Program-made: the position numbers and the translations under genes
DNA from: Jeotgalibacillus alimentarius
Lineage (GTDB): Bacteria > Bacillota > Bacilli > Bacillales > Jeotgalibacillaceae
Assembly: GCF_000829445.1 (NCBI RefSeq)
Contig: NZ_JXRQ01000016.1
Coordinates: forward strand, 1 to 64,000
Reading direction: 5' to 3'
DNA: 64,000 bases
The notes under the pieces: model-generated
Seen by the model: the letters and a program-made list of their open reading frames with translations, nothing else
What the model was told of the DNA's origin: nothing
Databases searched by the model: none
Part shown: piece by piece, positions 48,455 through 56,479 of the stretch
How the letters are laid out: each line of letters starts with the position of its first letter
Position numbering within the stretch: the first letter of the stretch is position 1

Positions 48455-49192
48455 ATGAACAACTACAAGCTAACGATTCAATATGACGGCGGCCGCTACA
48501 AGGGCTGGCAACGCCTTGGTAATAGTGACAATACGATTCAGGGGAAGATTGAAAACGTGTTGACAGAGCTCGCAGGAGAAAAGATTGAAATCATTGGATC
48601 CGGCAGAACGGATGCAGGGGTACATGCGCTTTCTCAGATTGCTAACTTTAAGATGCGTAAGGAAGCAACTGAAGATGAGGTAATGAAGTATTTGAACAGA
48701 TATCTTCCGCATGATATCAGTGTTACTGATGTGAAGCTTATGCATGACCGCTTTCACTCACGCTATAATGCGAAAGATAAAACGTATTTGTATAAGATTT
48801 GGAATGAGCAGTATACACATCCCTTCATGCGCAAATACAGTATGCATGTGGATGAAAAACTTGATATTGAAAAGATGAAAGATGCATCTCAGCATTTTCT
48901 CGGTAAACATGATTTTACATCTTACTCGAACGCGAAGTCGAAGAAGAAGTCTATGGTACGTGAAATATACTCACTTGAGATGTCTGAAGATGCAGGATTT
49001 ATTGAAATCAGCATTCGTGGTAACGGCTTCCTTTACAACATGGTGAGAAAAATAGTCGGAAGCCTTATTGAAGTCGGATTGGGAGAAATGGATGCAGCTG
49101 CAATCCCCGGCATTCTCGAATCCAAAGAAAGAATACAGACTGGCCGTATGGCTGATGGAGAAGGATTGTATTTGAAGAAGGTTGGTTTTTAG
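48455..49192 (+). CDS. truA: tRNA pseudouridine synthase A (second-copy type)
   Basis: A 245-aa pseudouridine synthase for U38-40 of the tRNA anticodon stem. The catalytic Asp53 sits in GSGRTDAGVHAL; QYDGGRYKGWQR and RGNGFLYNMVRKIVG are further family motifs. The main truA of Bacillales sits in the ribosomal protein cluster, so this isolated copy is probably the truA2-type paralogue. aaggagatct precedes the ATG. A terminator follows. Confidence 0.9.
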   Translation: MNNYKLTIQYDGGRYKGWQRLGNSDNTIQGKIENVLTELAGEKIEIIGSGRTDAGVHALSQIANFKMRKEATEDEVMKYLNRYLPHDISVTDVKLMHDRFHSRYNAKDKTYLYKIWNEQYTHPFMRKYSMHVDEKLDIEKMKDASQHFLGKHDFTSYSNAKSKKKSMVREIYSLEMSEDAGFIEISIRGNGFLYNMVRKIVGSLIEVGLGEMDAAAIPGILESKERIQTGRMADGEGLYLKKVGF

Positions 49193-49225
49193 ATATTTCC
49201 CTGCTGAAAGACATATAGAACAGAG

Positions 49226-49259
49226 GCAGCATTCACTTAAATAGGTGGATGCTGTTTTG
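49226..49259 (+). terminator. Intrinsic terminator after truA
   Basis: cagcattcac / gtggatgctg hairpin followed by ttttg; the T run is short. Confidence 0.7.
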
Positions 49260-49458
49260 TATATTATGGGACTTAATGCCGTTAAACCTTTAACAGATTA
49301 ATTGACTAAACATTTTTAAGGATGTATATTTTGTTAAACGAATTATTTATTATGCAAATTGTCGTATAGATAAAAAGAACAATATCCTTAGAGGAAATGC
49401 ACGATTCATGTAATAAATACTTTCGTTATCAGGTTAAAAAGTCAAAAGAGGTGATAGG

Positions 49459-49992
49459 TTGTTAAAGAACGTTATACCTGCTGTTCGTAATATGAAAGAT
49501 TTTGAATACGCGTTAGGAAAAGATCATGAAACAATCATTTTACTGGAGACGCGTCTTTCGCAAATTGAGAGCGTTGTCAGGTATGCAAAGCAGCATAATA
49601 AAAAAGTGTTCATGCATGCCGACCTGATCCAGGGGCTGAAAGTAGACGAGTATGGACTTGAATACTTAATTCATAATGTTAAAGTTGATGGTATTATTTC
49701 AACAAAGTCATCGGTTATTGCTTTTGCGAAAAAATATAATGTGATGGGTATTCAGCGTTTATTTGCACTCGATAGTCATGCGCTTGATCATAACTTAAAC
49801 GCGTGTAAAAAAATCCAGCCTGACTATATCGAAGTTTTACCCGGTATCATTCCGGATATTTTGAAAGAAATTAGCGAAGAGACTGGTATTCCGTTGATTG
49901 CTGGCGGACTTATTCGTACAAAAGAAGATGTTGAGAATTCGTTGAACAATGGTGCTACAGCTGTTACAACTTCAGACAGGAATCTGTGGTAG
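49459..49992 (+). CDS. glpP: Glycerol-3-phosphate-responsive antiterminator
   Basis: A 177-aa mRNA-binding antiterminator of the GlpP family. It shows VIPAVRNMKDFEYAL, VFMHADLIQGL, DGIISTKSSVIAFAKK, IEVLPGIIPD and the C-terminal PLIAGGLIRTKEDV. With glycerol-3-phosphate it prevents termination in glp leader RNAs. TTG start 49459 with aaagaggtgatagg upstream. In B. subtilis glpP is followed by glpFK; here the glp-type leader is present but glpFK are not. Confidence 0.95.
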   Translation: MLKNVIPAVRNMKDFEYALGKDHETIILLETRLSQIESVVRYAKQHNKKVFMHADLIQGLKVDEYGLEYLIHNVKVDGIISTKSSVIAFAKKYNVMGIQRLFALDSHALDHNLNACKKIQPDYIEVLPGIIPDILKEISEETGIPLIAGGLIRTKEDVENSLNNGATAVTTSDRNLW

Positions 49993-50060
49993 CAGAGAAT
50001 TTGAATGTGATGTTTTATAAATTTATTTTGCAATCATTATAGAAAAATAACTAAACAATA

Positions 50061-50089
50061 TTGACAACGCTTTCATAACTTTATATACT
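50061..50089 (+). promoter_or_regulatory. glp-type promoter with overlapping cre
   Basis: -35 TTGACA (50061-50066), 17-base spacer, -10 TATACT (50084-50089). TGACAACGCTTTCA (50062-50075) matches 13 of 14 cre positions and overlaps the -35, the same arrangement as in glp operons repressed by CcpA. Confidence 0.8.
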
Positions 50090-50118
50090 CTTATAAAGTT
50101 AATATTTTGTGACGAGAT

Positions 50119-50179
50119 GAGGAGACACGTTATTTTGCCTGGACATCTGTTCCGGGCGATTTAATGTGTCTTTTTTATG
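50119..50179 (+). terminator. GlpP-type leader terminator
   Basis: gaggagacacgt followed later by aatgtgtctttttt: the gagacac / gtgtctt arms close a long hairpin with an inner cctgga / tccggg stem, then a T run. Position and shape fit the GlpP-controlled leader terminators of glpF and glpD. Confidence 0.75.
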
Positions 50180-50302
50180 CTCAAAATGTCAGAGAAGCTT
50201 CATGGGGGTGAGTTCTTATACATATTTTAATCAAACGGAAGTAATTGAATGCTGGGGGATTGGAGTTGGGTTTATATTTTTTAATAACATAAAGGGGATG
50301 GG

Positions 50303-52318
50303 ATGATGAGAAAGAAGCCTATTATATTTTTAGTGCTTTCATTATTATTAATTTTTGCCGGGAGTTTTGTCGCGTCGTTATTTAACAGTTCGAGCGGAGA
50401 TGTTGATGTTTCAAGAATTTATTTTGAGACCCCAAGAGGTGAATTGTCAGGACTTCTCTATAAACCGGATGATGCTGATCAGGAAGCAAAGCCAACCGTC
50501 ATCGCCACACATGGATATCTTAACTCAGCCGAAATGCAGGATGCCCAGGCGATTGAAATGTCAAAAAGAGGGTATGTTGTGCTGGCGTTGGATCAATATG
50601 ACCATGGCCATTCAACGAATACAACGGAAAAGCCGGTTCCTTTCTTTTCATTCTGGCCACATGCTATATACGATGCTGTTCAGTATATGTATGATCAGGA
50701 ATATGTGTTAAAGGACGATGAAGGAAATGGTGTCATCGCAGTATCGGGGCATTCAATGGGAGGTTTCTCTTCTACCCATGCGGTGATGCTCGATGAAGTC
50801 GATTTTCAAGAAAGCGGTATTAGAAAAATCTTTGCATCCCTCACGATGGGATCAGATTATCAATGGATTAAGACACTAGGGTTTACAGATGAAGAAATCA
50901 ATGGATCTTATGGACCAAGATTTTCAGGTAAAATTGCAGGTCAGTACGATGAATTTTTCTTTGATGCTGCAGCGACAGGCGCCGGTGAACCGGTTGTAAA
51001 GAAAAATTATGTGGCTACAGAAGAAGGAATGGGCTTTTTAGGTAACCCTGAGACGGCCTCAGCAGGTACTGTCTATGATGTGGATGGAGGAAAACGAATC
51101 ATCTATCAGCCAAATGAAACTCATCCGTGGAATCATTTTTCTGAGACTTCTACAGCACATGCGATTGATTTTTATGACATGACATTTGCCGATTATGATG
51201 AACTTGTAACAGTCGGACAGGATGATCAGACATGGGTATGGAAAGAATGGTTTTCATTTGTAGCGTTAATCGGTTTCTTTTTATTCTTTATTCCGTTCAT
51301 CAATTTATTAGGAAAGTTACCGTTTTTCAAAAACATTTATACAACCAGACCAGCTTCACTTCCTGAACCAAAGACAAATGGCGGTAAGCTTGCTGGGCTA
51401 TTACTGATTGTTTTTGGCGCATTGTTCCCAGCCATATTCTTCTCTGCATATTACGGTGGAGACTTTTATGGAATGCGCCTGCTAAGACAGGTTAGTATGA
51501 TCTTTATTGCATTATCAGCGATCGTTCTGATTGTCTCCTTCGTTAAGAATGCAGAAAAAAGTATTAAATCATGTTCGTTTATTGTGCTGGTATTAAGCGT
51601 CATTCAGTATTTCTTTTTAAGAAATCAGGCTGATTTAATTGCGACAACAGAATTCTTTGGTGCACCGACAGTGAATCCGGTTCTATACTGGGCACTTAAC
51701 GTGGCACTTGTAACGCTTATTATCATGGTTTGTTATCATTTCGTTTCGAAAAAACCTGATGGGGCGACAGTTCAGAATTACGGTATAAAAGCAGGCTTTA
51801 AAACAATCAGTGCCTCACTATTGATTGCGATTTTAGCAGCAGTGGCTGGATATGGGCTGCTCTTTATTGTAGATAGCCTGTTTAAAACCGATTTCCGTCT
51901 GTGGACATTTGCGGTTAAAACATTTGAAGCTCAGCATTTAGTTGCTTTACTTAAATATGCACCACTATTCTTCATCTATTATTTTGTAGTGGGTCTGTCT
52001 GTAAATATGAATACAGCTACTGTAAAATACGATGGCTATAAAGGTTATGTTATATCAATATTTCACTTTGTGGGTGGTCTGGCTCTGTACCTCATTTATC
52101 ATTACGGTCTGTTATTCTTAACTGGAACAGCAGGATACCCAAGTCAGTCACTATCTTCAATTATTGTCATTGGGCTCGTTCCGGTTCTAACAATTGCAGC
52201 TGTCTTTAATCGTTATTTGTATAGAAAAACAGGTAATGTTTATGTAGCAGCATTTCTTAACACACTATTAATGACCATGATCACGATTGCAAATACTGCG
52301 CTATATACAATTATCTAA
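50303..52318 (+). CDS. Membrane-anchored alpha/beta hydrolase with polytopic C-terminus
   Basis: A 671-aa protein. An N-terminal hydrophobic helix (IIFLVLSLLLIFAGSFVASL) leads into an alpha/beta-hydrolase domain, about residues 35-270. The oxyanion HG is at 70-71, the nucleophile elbow GHSMGG has Ser151, an Asp follows in LALDQYDHG, and the probable His lies in NETHPWNHF. About nine to ten hydrophobic segments occupy residues 310-671. Substrate is unknown; the architecture suggests hydrolysis of lipid or glycerol-ester compounds at the outer membrane face, which is inference. aaaggggatggg gives the ribosome site. It is the first gene behind the glp-type promoter and leader. Confidence 0.8.
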   Translation: MMRKKPIIFLVLSLLLIFAGSFVASLFNSSSGDVDVSRIYFETPRGELSGLLYKPDDADQEAKPTVIATHGYLNSAEMQDAQAIEMSKRGYVVLALDQYDHGHSTNTTEKPVPFFSFWPHAIYDAVQYMYDQEYVLKDDEGNGVIAVSGHSMGGFSSTHAVMLDEVDFQESGIRKIFASLTMGSDYQWIKTLGFTDEEINGSYGPRFSGKIAGQYDEFFFDAAATGAGEPVVKKNYVATEEGMGFLGNPETASAGTVYDVDGGKRIIYQPNETHPWNHFSETSTAHAIDFYDMTFADYDELVTVGQDDQTWVWKEWFSFVALIGFFLFFIPFINLLGKLPFFKNIYTTRPASLPEPKTNGGKLAGLLLIVFGALFPAIFFSAYYGGDFYGMRLLRQVSMIFIALSAIVLIVSFVKNAEKSIKSCSFIVLVLSVIQYFFLRNQADLIATTEFFGAPTVNPVLYWALNVALVTLIIMVCYHFVSKKPDGATVQNYGIKAGFKTISASLLIAILAAVAGYGLLFIVDSLFKTDFRLWTFAVKTFEAQHLVALLKYAPLFFIYYFVVGLSVNMNTATVKYDGYKGYVISIFHFVGGLALYLIYHYGLLFLTGTAGYPSQSLSSIIVIGLVPVLTIAAVFNRYLYRKTGNVYVAAFLNTLLMTMITIANTALYTII

Positions 52319-52360
52319 AATGTTAGATACTGAAAAACAAAAGTAAAAAACCTTCAATTA

Positions 52361-52416
52361 AAAGTCCTCTGTAGAGTAGACAGTTTTACTGGTCTGCACT
52401 ACAGGGGACTTTTTTA
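52361..52416 (+). terminator. Intrinsic terminator after the hydrolase gene
   Basis: aaaagtcctctgtag / ctacaggggactttt stem around a 26-base inner region, then T run. Its 3' T run forms the left target duplicate of the next repeat. Confidence 0.8.
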
Positions 52417-52422
52417 TTTTTA

Positions 52423-52605
52423 GCTTTGTTAAAGACCAATGTTGTTTTAGCACAGCTGGTGATTGCAGCGGAAGGGGGACGACTCCAGCAGGAGAAGCGT
52501 GACAGGTGAGACCCCGCAGACGCGCAGCGTCGAGGAGGCTCACCGCGCGCCCTGCGGAAAGCGTTCCCCCTGCAGCGGAAATCAACCGCCAGATTTAACG
52601 GAGCC
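52423..52605. repeat. MITE-like palindromic element upstream of uppS2
   Basis: A 183-base copy of the family: gctttgttaaag at the left end, tttaacggagcc at the right, full gggggacgactccagcagg / gcgttccccctgcagcgg arms. It is flanked by the perfect 9-base direct repeat ttattttta at 52414-52422 and 52606-52614. Confidence 0.82.
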
Positions 52606-52674
52606 TTATTTTTAAAGAAGAGTATGAATTTAAATAGTAATATACTCCCAATAATTGATTGCTGCATAGAATTT

Positions 52675-52730
52675 TATTGATTATCAATAAAAATTTATTT
52701 ATAATCATAATTAATTCAATTTAAATTGAA
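52675..52730 (+). promoter_or_regulatory. uppS2 promoter with two palindromic operators
   Basis: -35 TTGATT (52677-52682), 17-base spacer, -10 TATAAT (52700-52705). TATTGATTATCAATA (52675-52689), a perfect 7-1-7 palindrome, covers the -35. TTCAATTTAAATTGAA (52715-52730), a perfect 16-base palindrome, lies between start point and Shine-Dalgarno. Confidence 0.65.
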
Positions 52731-52742
52731 AGGTGAGAAATC

Positions 52743-53429
52743 ATGAATCAATTAGCAGACATTTCACATATAGCAATTATTATGGATGGCAACGGACGCT
52801 GGGCAGAGAGAAGAGGTCTGTCGCGGACGGATGGTCATGTTGAGGGCGTGTCGACTGTAGTGAAAATCGTTAAAAGAGCGGCTGAAAGAGACGTGAAGTT
52901 CCTGACGCTTTATACATTCTCGAGTGAAAACTGGAAAAGGCCTCAGAAAGAAGTTGAGTTTATTTTACAGCTGCCTAAGAAATTTTTGTTTCAATATCTT
53001 CCGGAACTGATGAGGAACAATGTAAAAATTAATATACTCGGAGACATCCGGCAGCTTCCCTACAGTACACGTGAAGCCCTTAAGCACGCTGTAAGGAAAA
53101 CTGCTAAGAACGATGGACTCCAGCTGAATTTTGCGCTGAATTATGGGGGAAGGCAGGAGCTTCTCAAAGCATTTGAGGAGATGAAAGCTGCAGGAGAGGA
53201 CGTAACTGAAGATCACCTTGAGAAGTATCTTTATACTGCGGGTATGCCGGATCCGGATCTGCTGATCAGAACAGGCGGGGAGAAGCGGTTAAGTAATTTC
53301 CTGCTGTGGCAGATGGCATATACAGAGTTCAGTTTTTCAGATTCACTCTGGCCTGACTTTTCAGCAGAAGAGTTTGATGCTGCGATAGATGAGTTTGCCA
53401 TACGTCACAGACGCTTTGGCGGGCTGTGA
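52743..53429 (+). CDS. Polyprenyl diphosphate synthase, UppS paralogue
   Basis: A 228-aa cis-prenyltransferase that makes undecaprenyl-type diphosphate. Asp15 in IIMDGNGRWA, TLYTFSSENWKRP, NYGGRQEL and LLIRTGGEKRLSNFLLWQ are intact. The main uppS of Bacillales sits in the pyrH-frr-cdsA cluster, so this stand-alone copy behind MITE-like repeats is probably an accessory enzyme. Extra lipid carrier can support cell-wall stress resistance or special polymers; that is inference. Palindromes over its promoter suggest tight repression. Confidence 0.92.
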   Translation: MNQLADISHIAIIMDGNGRWAERRGLSRTDGHVEGVSTVVKIVKRAAERDVKFLTLYTFSSENWKRPQKEVEFILQLPKKFLFQYLPELMRNNVKINILGDIRQLPYSTREALKHAVRKTAKNDGLQLNFALNYGGRQELLKAFEEMKAAGEDVTEDHLEKYLYTAGMPDPDLLIRTGGEKRLSNFLLWQMAYTEFSFSDSLWPDFSAEEFDAAIDEFAIRHRRFGGL

Positions 53430-53459
53430 AATTATGATAAGCACTAATGTAATGACGAG

Positions 53460-53496
53460 CAAAGACTGAGACGCAATTGTCCCAGTCTTTTTTAGT
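53460..53496 (+). terminator. Intrinsic terminator after uppS2
   Basis: caaagactgagac / gtcccagtcttttt hairpin with T run, very like that after camS. Confidence 0.88.
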
Positions 53497-53497
53497 T

Positions 53498-53697
53498 GGC
53501 TTTGTTAAAACCCAATGTTGTATTAGCACAGCTGGTGATTGTAGCGGAAGGGGAACGACTCCAGCAGGAGAAGCGTGACAGGTGAGACCCCACAGAAGCG
53601 TAGCTTCGAGGAGGGATGATTGAACCGGAGCCAAAAACCGGCTCATGCGGAAAGCGTTCCCCCTGAAGCGGAAATCAACAGCCGACTTTAACAGAGC
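53498..53697. repeat. MITE-like palindromic element upstream of the diguanylate cyclase gene
   Basis: A 200-base copy: ggctttgttaaaa at the left, tttaacagagc at the right. It carries the same central extra module as the 37735 copy (gattgaaccggagccaaaa, ggctcatgcgg). It is flanked by the perfect 9-base direct repeat tttttagtt at 53489-53497 and 53698-53706, the left one being part of the uppS2 terminator. Confidence 0.82.
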
Positions 53698-53724
53698 TTT
53701 TTAGTTAAATTAATTATCGGAAAG

Positions 53725-53776
53725 TTCTCAATTGAGAAAATATTCCGTTGACAAAGATGAAAAAAGTAGGATAATA
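53725..53776 (+). promoter_or_regulatory. Promoter and palindrome upstream of the diguanylate cyclase gene
   Basis: TTCTCAATTGAGAA, a perfect 14-base palindrome at 53725-53738, lies 9 bases upstream of -35 TTGACA (53748-53753). The -10 is GATAAT (53770-53775), spacer 16. Confidence 0.65.
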
Positions 53777-53838
53777 AAATGAAAAAGAGATATAAAGGGG
53801 TCTATTACTCACTACTTTTATAGAGGCGGGAGAGGGAT

Positions 53839-54969
53839 ATGGATTATCTGGTGCAGTTTCAGTTAAATGTTTTTGCCTTAGTCGCGCTGGTCATTCTCTA
53901 TGCAATTATTAAGATGAGGTCAAAAATTGAAACCTTCAGTAAGAAGATGCTCAAAGCATTGATGCTTACGAGTGGAATTGCAATGATTCTGGAACCGCTG
54001 ACGTGGATTTTTGATGGCATGCTATTTCCGGGCGCTTACTTCCTGGAATACAGCACAAACTTTTTTCTGTTTCTCATTGGACCTGTCCTTGGCGGATTGA
54101 TGCTGTCTTATGTGGATTATCATATTTTTAAAGATCCAAAACGAATCTATAAAAAAGGCTTTTATCAGCATTTAAGTGTTCTGACGTTTGCAGTATTAAT
54201 TGTCAATCTCGCTTATCCCGTTTATTTTCAGGTAGATCCACTCTCTAACAAATTCAGCAGTGGTGATTTTAAGGACATTCATTACGTTGTATTAGCTTCA
54301 CTGTACCTATACATGATTTTCTTTTTGCTTAAAAACCATAAAAAAACACATACCTATATCATTAATATATTTATTGGATTTTTCACACTTCCGATTGTCG
54401 GAATGATTGTGCAGCTTTTCGATTCCAAGCTTTATTTTTCCTGGACTTCAGGTGTACTGGCTATACTGGTTGCTTATATCTTCTTAGAATCCACTACTGC
54501 AGAGGAAGATTTCCTCACAAAACTCTATAACCGTCACAGCTATGAAGTGTACCAGAAACACTTGATAGAAGCAGGCAAACCTTTTGGGATTATGCTGATT
54601 GATCTGAACTATTTTAAAGAAATTAATGATGAGCACGGTCACCAGCGCGGTGATCAGGTGTTAATCGGGTTTTCCCAGACGCTCAAGAAAAGCTTCGATC
54701 AAAAGGGATTGATTGCGAGACTTGGCGGCGATGAATTTATCATTGTTTTCGAAGGAGGTCAGAAAAACCCGGATGAGATTGCCGGGAAAATTGACCGGCT
54801 CTTAAGAAAGCATGAAGATCCACTGATTAAGCAGCTGAGTTTCAGTTACGGCTGTGAATTCTATCACCACCATCAGTCTGCCGATCAAATGTATACAACA
54901 GCTGATGAGAAAATGTATCAATATAAACGAACAAGTAAATCAATGCAGCAACAGAGTGAAATGATCTGA
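53839..54969 (+). CDS. Membrane diguanylate cyclase (GGDEF)
   Basis: A 376-aa protein. Residues 1-215 carry about six to seven hydrophobic helices forming a membrane sensor module. Residues 220-370 are a GGDEF domain with LIDLNYFKEINDEHGHQRGD and the intact active loop RLGGDEF (GGDEF at 296-300). It should make c-di-GMP from GTP. The RxxD inhibitory site normally nine residues before GGDEF reads DQKG, so product inhibition through that site is unlikely. ggcgggagaggg precedes ATG 53839. A palindrome and consensus promoter lie upstream. The signal sensed is unknown. Confidence 0.92.
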   Translation: MDYLVQFQLNVFALVALVILYAIIKMRSKIETFSKKMLKALMLTSGIAMILEPLTWIFDGMLFPGAYFLEYSTNFFLFLIGPVLGGLMLSYVDYHIFKDPKRIYKKGFYQHLSVLTFAVLIVNLAYPVYFQVDPLSNKFSSGDFKDIHYVVLASLYLYMIFFLLKNHKKTHTYIINIFIGFFTLPIVGMIVQLFDSKLYFSWTSGVLAILVAYIFLESTTAEEDFLTKLYNRHSYEVYQKHLIEAGKPFGIMLIDLNYFKEINDEHGHQRGDQVLIGFSQTLKKSFDQKGLIARLGGDEFIIVFEGGQKNPDEIAGKIDRLLRKHEDPLIKQLSFSYGCEFYHHHQSADQMYTTADEKMYQYKRTSKSMQQQSEMI

Positions 54970-54972
54970 TAT

Positions 54973-55004
54973 AAAAGAGGCCCCGTCACCGGAGGCCTCT
55001 TTAT
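54973..55004. terminator. Bidirectional terminator
   Basis: aaagaggcc / ggcctcttt stem between the convergent GGDEF and P450 genes. Confidence 0.85.
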
Positions 55005-55014
55005 ATTGCACGTA

Positions 55015-56322
55015 TTATCTGATTGCAGAAAATCCATCCATCAGCTCAGCAAGGTTTTTCTCATAATCATCGGTTTTTCTGACATTTTTGATCACAAGTC
55101 TGCTGTTCGGGAATGTCGGCATTCTTTCCATACTGAATGACAGGTCCTGCTCAGGTACATCATAGGTAAGGTTCTTAGCAAAGAAGTCAAAGAATGAGCT
55201 CATCACGATCACCGTCAGCCACTCGCCTGCGCATCGGTGTCCCGTATGATGATCTCCGCCGCCCTGTGGAATAAAAGAAAACGGACTGCCTTTCCAGCCG
55301 TCAAATCTTTCAGGGATAAATGTGTCAGCGTTTTCCCAGGAATCAGGGTGACGGTTCGTACCGAAAATATCGAGAACCACAAGCGTATCTTTCTTGAATT
55401 TATAACCTTTGAACGTAAAGTTTTTCTTCACTTTCGCAACCATAGCAGGTACAAAAGGATAATAACGCCGCGTTTCCTGTGCAAACATATGACTGTACTT
55501 AGCGTTGTTCTTCAATTTCTCAACAGTCTCCGGATGCTCATGCATCGCAAGTACGCCGAATGTCAGAAAATAAGCAGTTGCAAGGAGTGGTCTGAATGCG
55601 TTACTTAACTCCACAGCAGCAATCTCTTTATCAAATCTTTTCCCGTTATTTTCACGGTGGTGGGACATGATATAAGCTGCCGTATTAGGTTTTGGGCTCA
55701 TCTTTCCTTTCCTTACACCTTTAATAATATCCTGAAGCCAGGCTTCATGACTGTTTCTCGCTTTTTTGCCATCTTTAAATCTTGAAAGCGATCCGCCAAA
55801 TGAATCAATCATATCGATCATTTCGCGGGTGCGCTGCTTCACTTCCTCTTCTTCAAGCGGAACGCCTGCCCACTCGCATCCTGCTCTGGCTAAGATCTCC
55901 TGCATCTCATCAAAGATGACCACATCATCAGCATGTTCCCACTCACTTACTTTTTCATCTAAATGTTTAATTGCCATCCTTTTCAGGTCCTCAACTCTGT
56001 CTGGTGTGAACATAGAAAGTAATGTGCGCTTTCTGTTCAGATGCGCTTCGCCGTCCATTCCGTGAAGGCTGCCTTCACCAAATAGTGACATTTTAAATGG
56101 CTTTGGCATGGCACCTTCACGTTTGAACTTTTCAGTATCATAAAACATTTCAGAAGCTTCTACTCCGGCTATACAGACTGCTTTTTTGCCAAGCAGCCTT
56201 GTCTCAAAAATATCTGAACCGAGTTCCTGCCGCTGATTCGGTAAAAAGTGAAAGCCTTCTTTTATAAAATTAAGAGAATTGTCTATGCCTTTTGCACGGG
56301 GTACAGGCTTTTTCACATCCAT
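55015..56322 (-). CDS. Cytochrome P450 of the CYP152 fatty-acid peroxygenase family
   Basis: A 435-aa P450 related to B. subtilis CypC (P450-BS-beta). The heme thiolate is Cys364 in HHTGHRCAGEW. The CYP152 hallmark Arg-Pro pair that holds the fatty-acid carboxylate is at Arg244-Pro245 (NAFRPLLATAYFL), replacing the usual acid-alcohol pair of oxygen-using P450s. ExxR is seen as ETRRYYPF. It should use hydrogen peroxide to hydroxylate fatty acids at alpha or beta carbon, without a reductase partner. Monocistronic, minus strand. Confidence 0.92.
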   Translation of the reverse strand: MDVKKPVPRAKGIDNSLNFIKEGFHFLPNQRQELGSDIFETRLLGKKAVCIAGVEASEMFYDTEKFKREGAMPKPFKMSLFGEGSLHGMDGEAHLNRKRTLLSMFTPDRVEDLKRMAIKHLDEKVSEWEHADDVVIFDEMQEILARAGCEWAGVPLEEEEVKQRTREMIDMIDSFGGSLSRFKDGKKARNSHEAWLQDIIKGVRKGKMSPKPNTAAYIMSHHRENNGKRFDKEIAAVELSNAFRPLLATAYFLTFGVLAMHEHPETVEKLKNNAKYSHMFAQETRRYYPFVPAMVAKVKKNFTFKGYKFKKDTLVVLDIFGTNRHPDSWENADTFIPERFDGWKGSPFSFIPQGGGDHHTGHRCAGEWLTVIVMSSFFDFFAKNLTYDVPEQDLSFSMERMPTFPNSRLVIKNVRKTDDYEKNLAELMDGFSAIR

Positions 56323-56479
56323 TTATCGCAACTCCTTTATATGTATCGTGTTAATTACAACGTACCCTGAGCCCTTGTAAATAAACGCAGCTTTATAAGG
56401 AGTATGAAATTTTTGAAACCATCATGATAGCTGTCTGGTAGTATAGTTATAGAGATATATTGAAAGCAGGTGATCATTG

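Noticed and set aside
50240-50302. Possible glpF remnant before the hydrolase gene
   Set aside because: A short frame reads ECWGIGVGFIFF, vaguely like a GlpF start, but it is far too short and has no start codon to support a claim.
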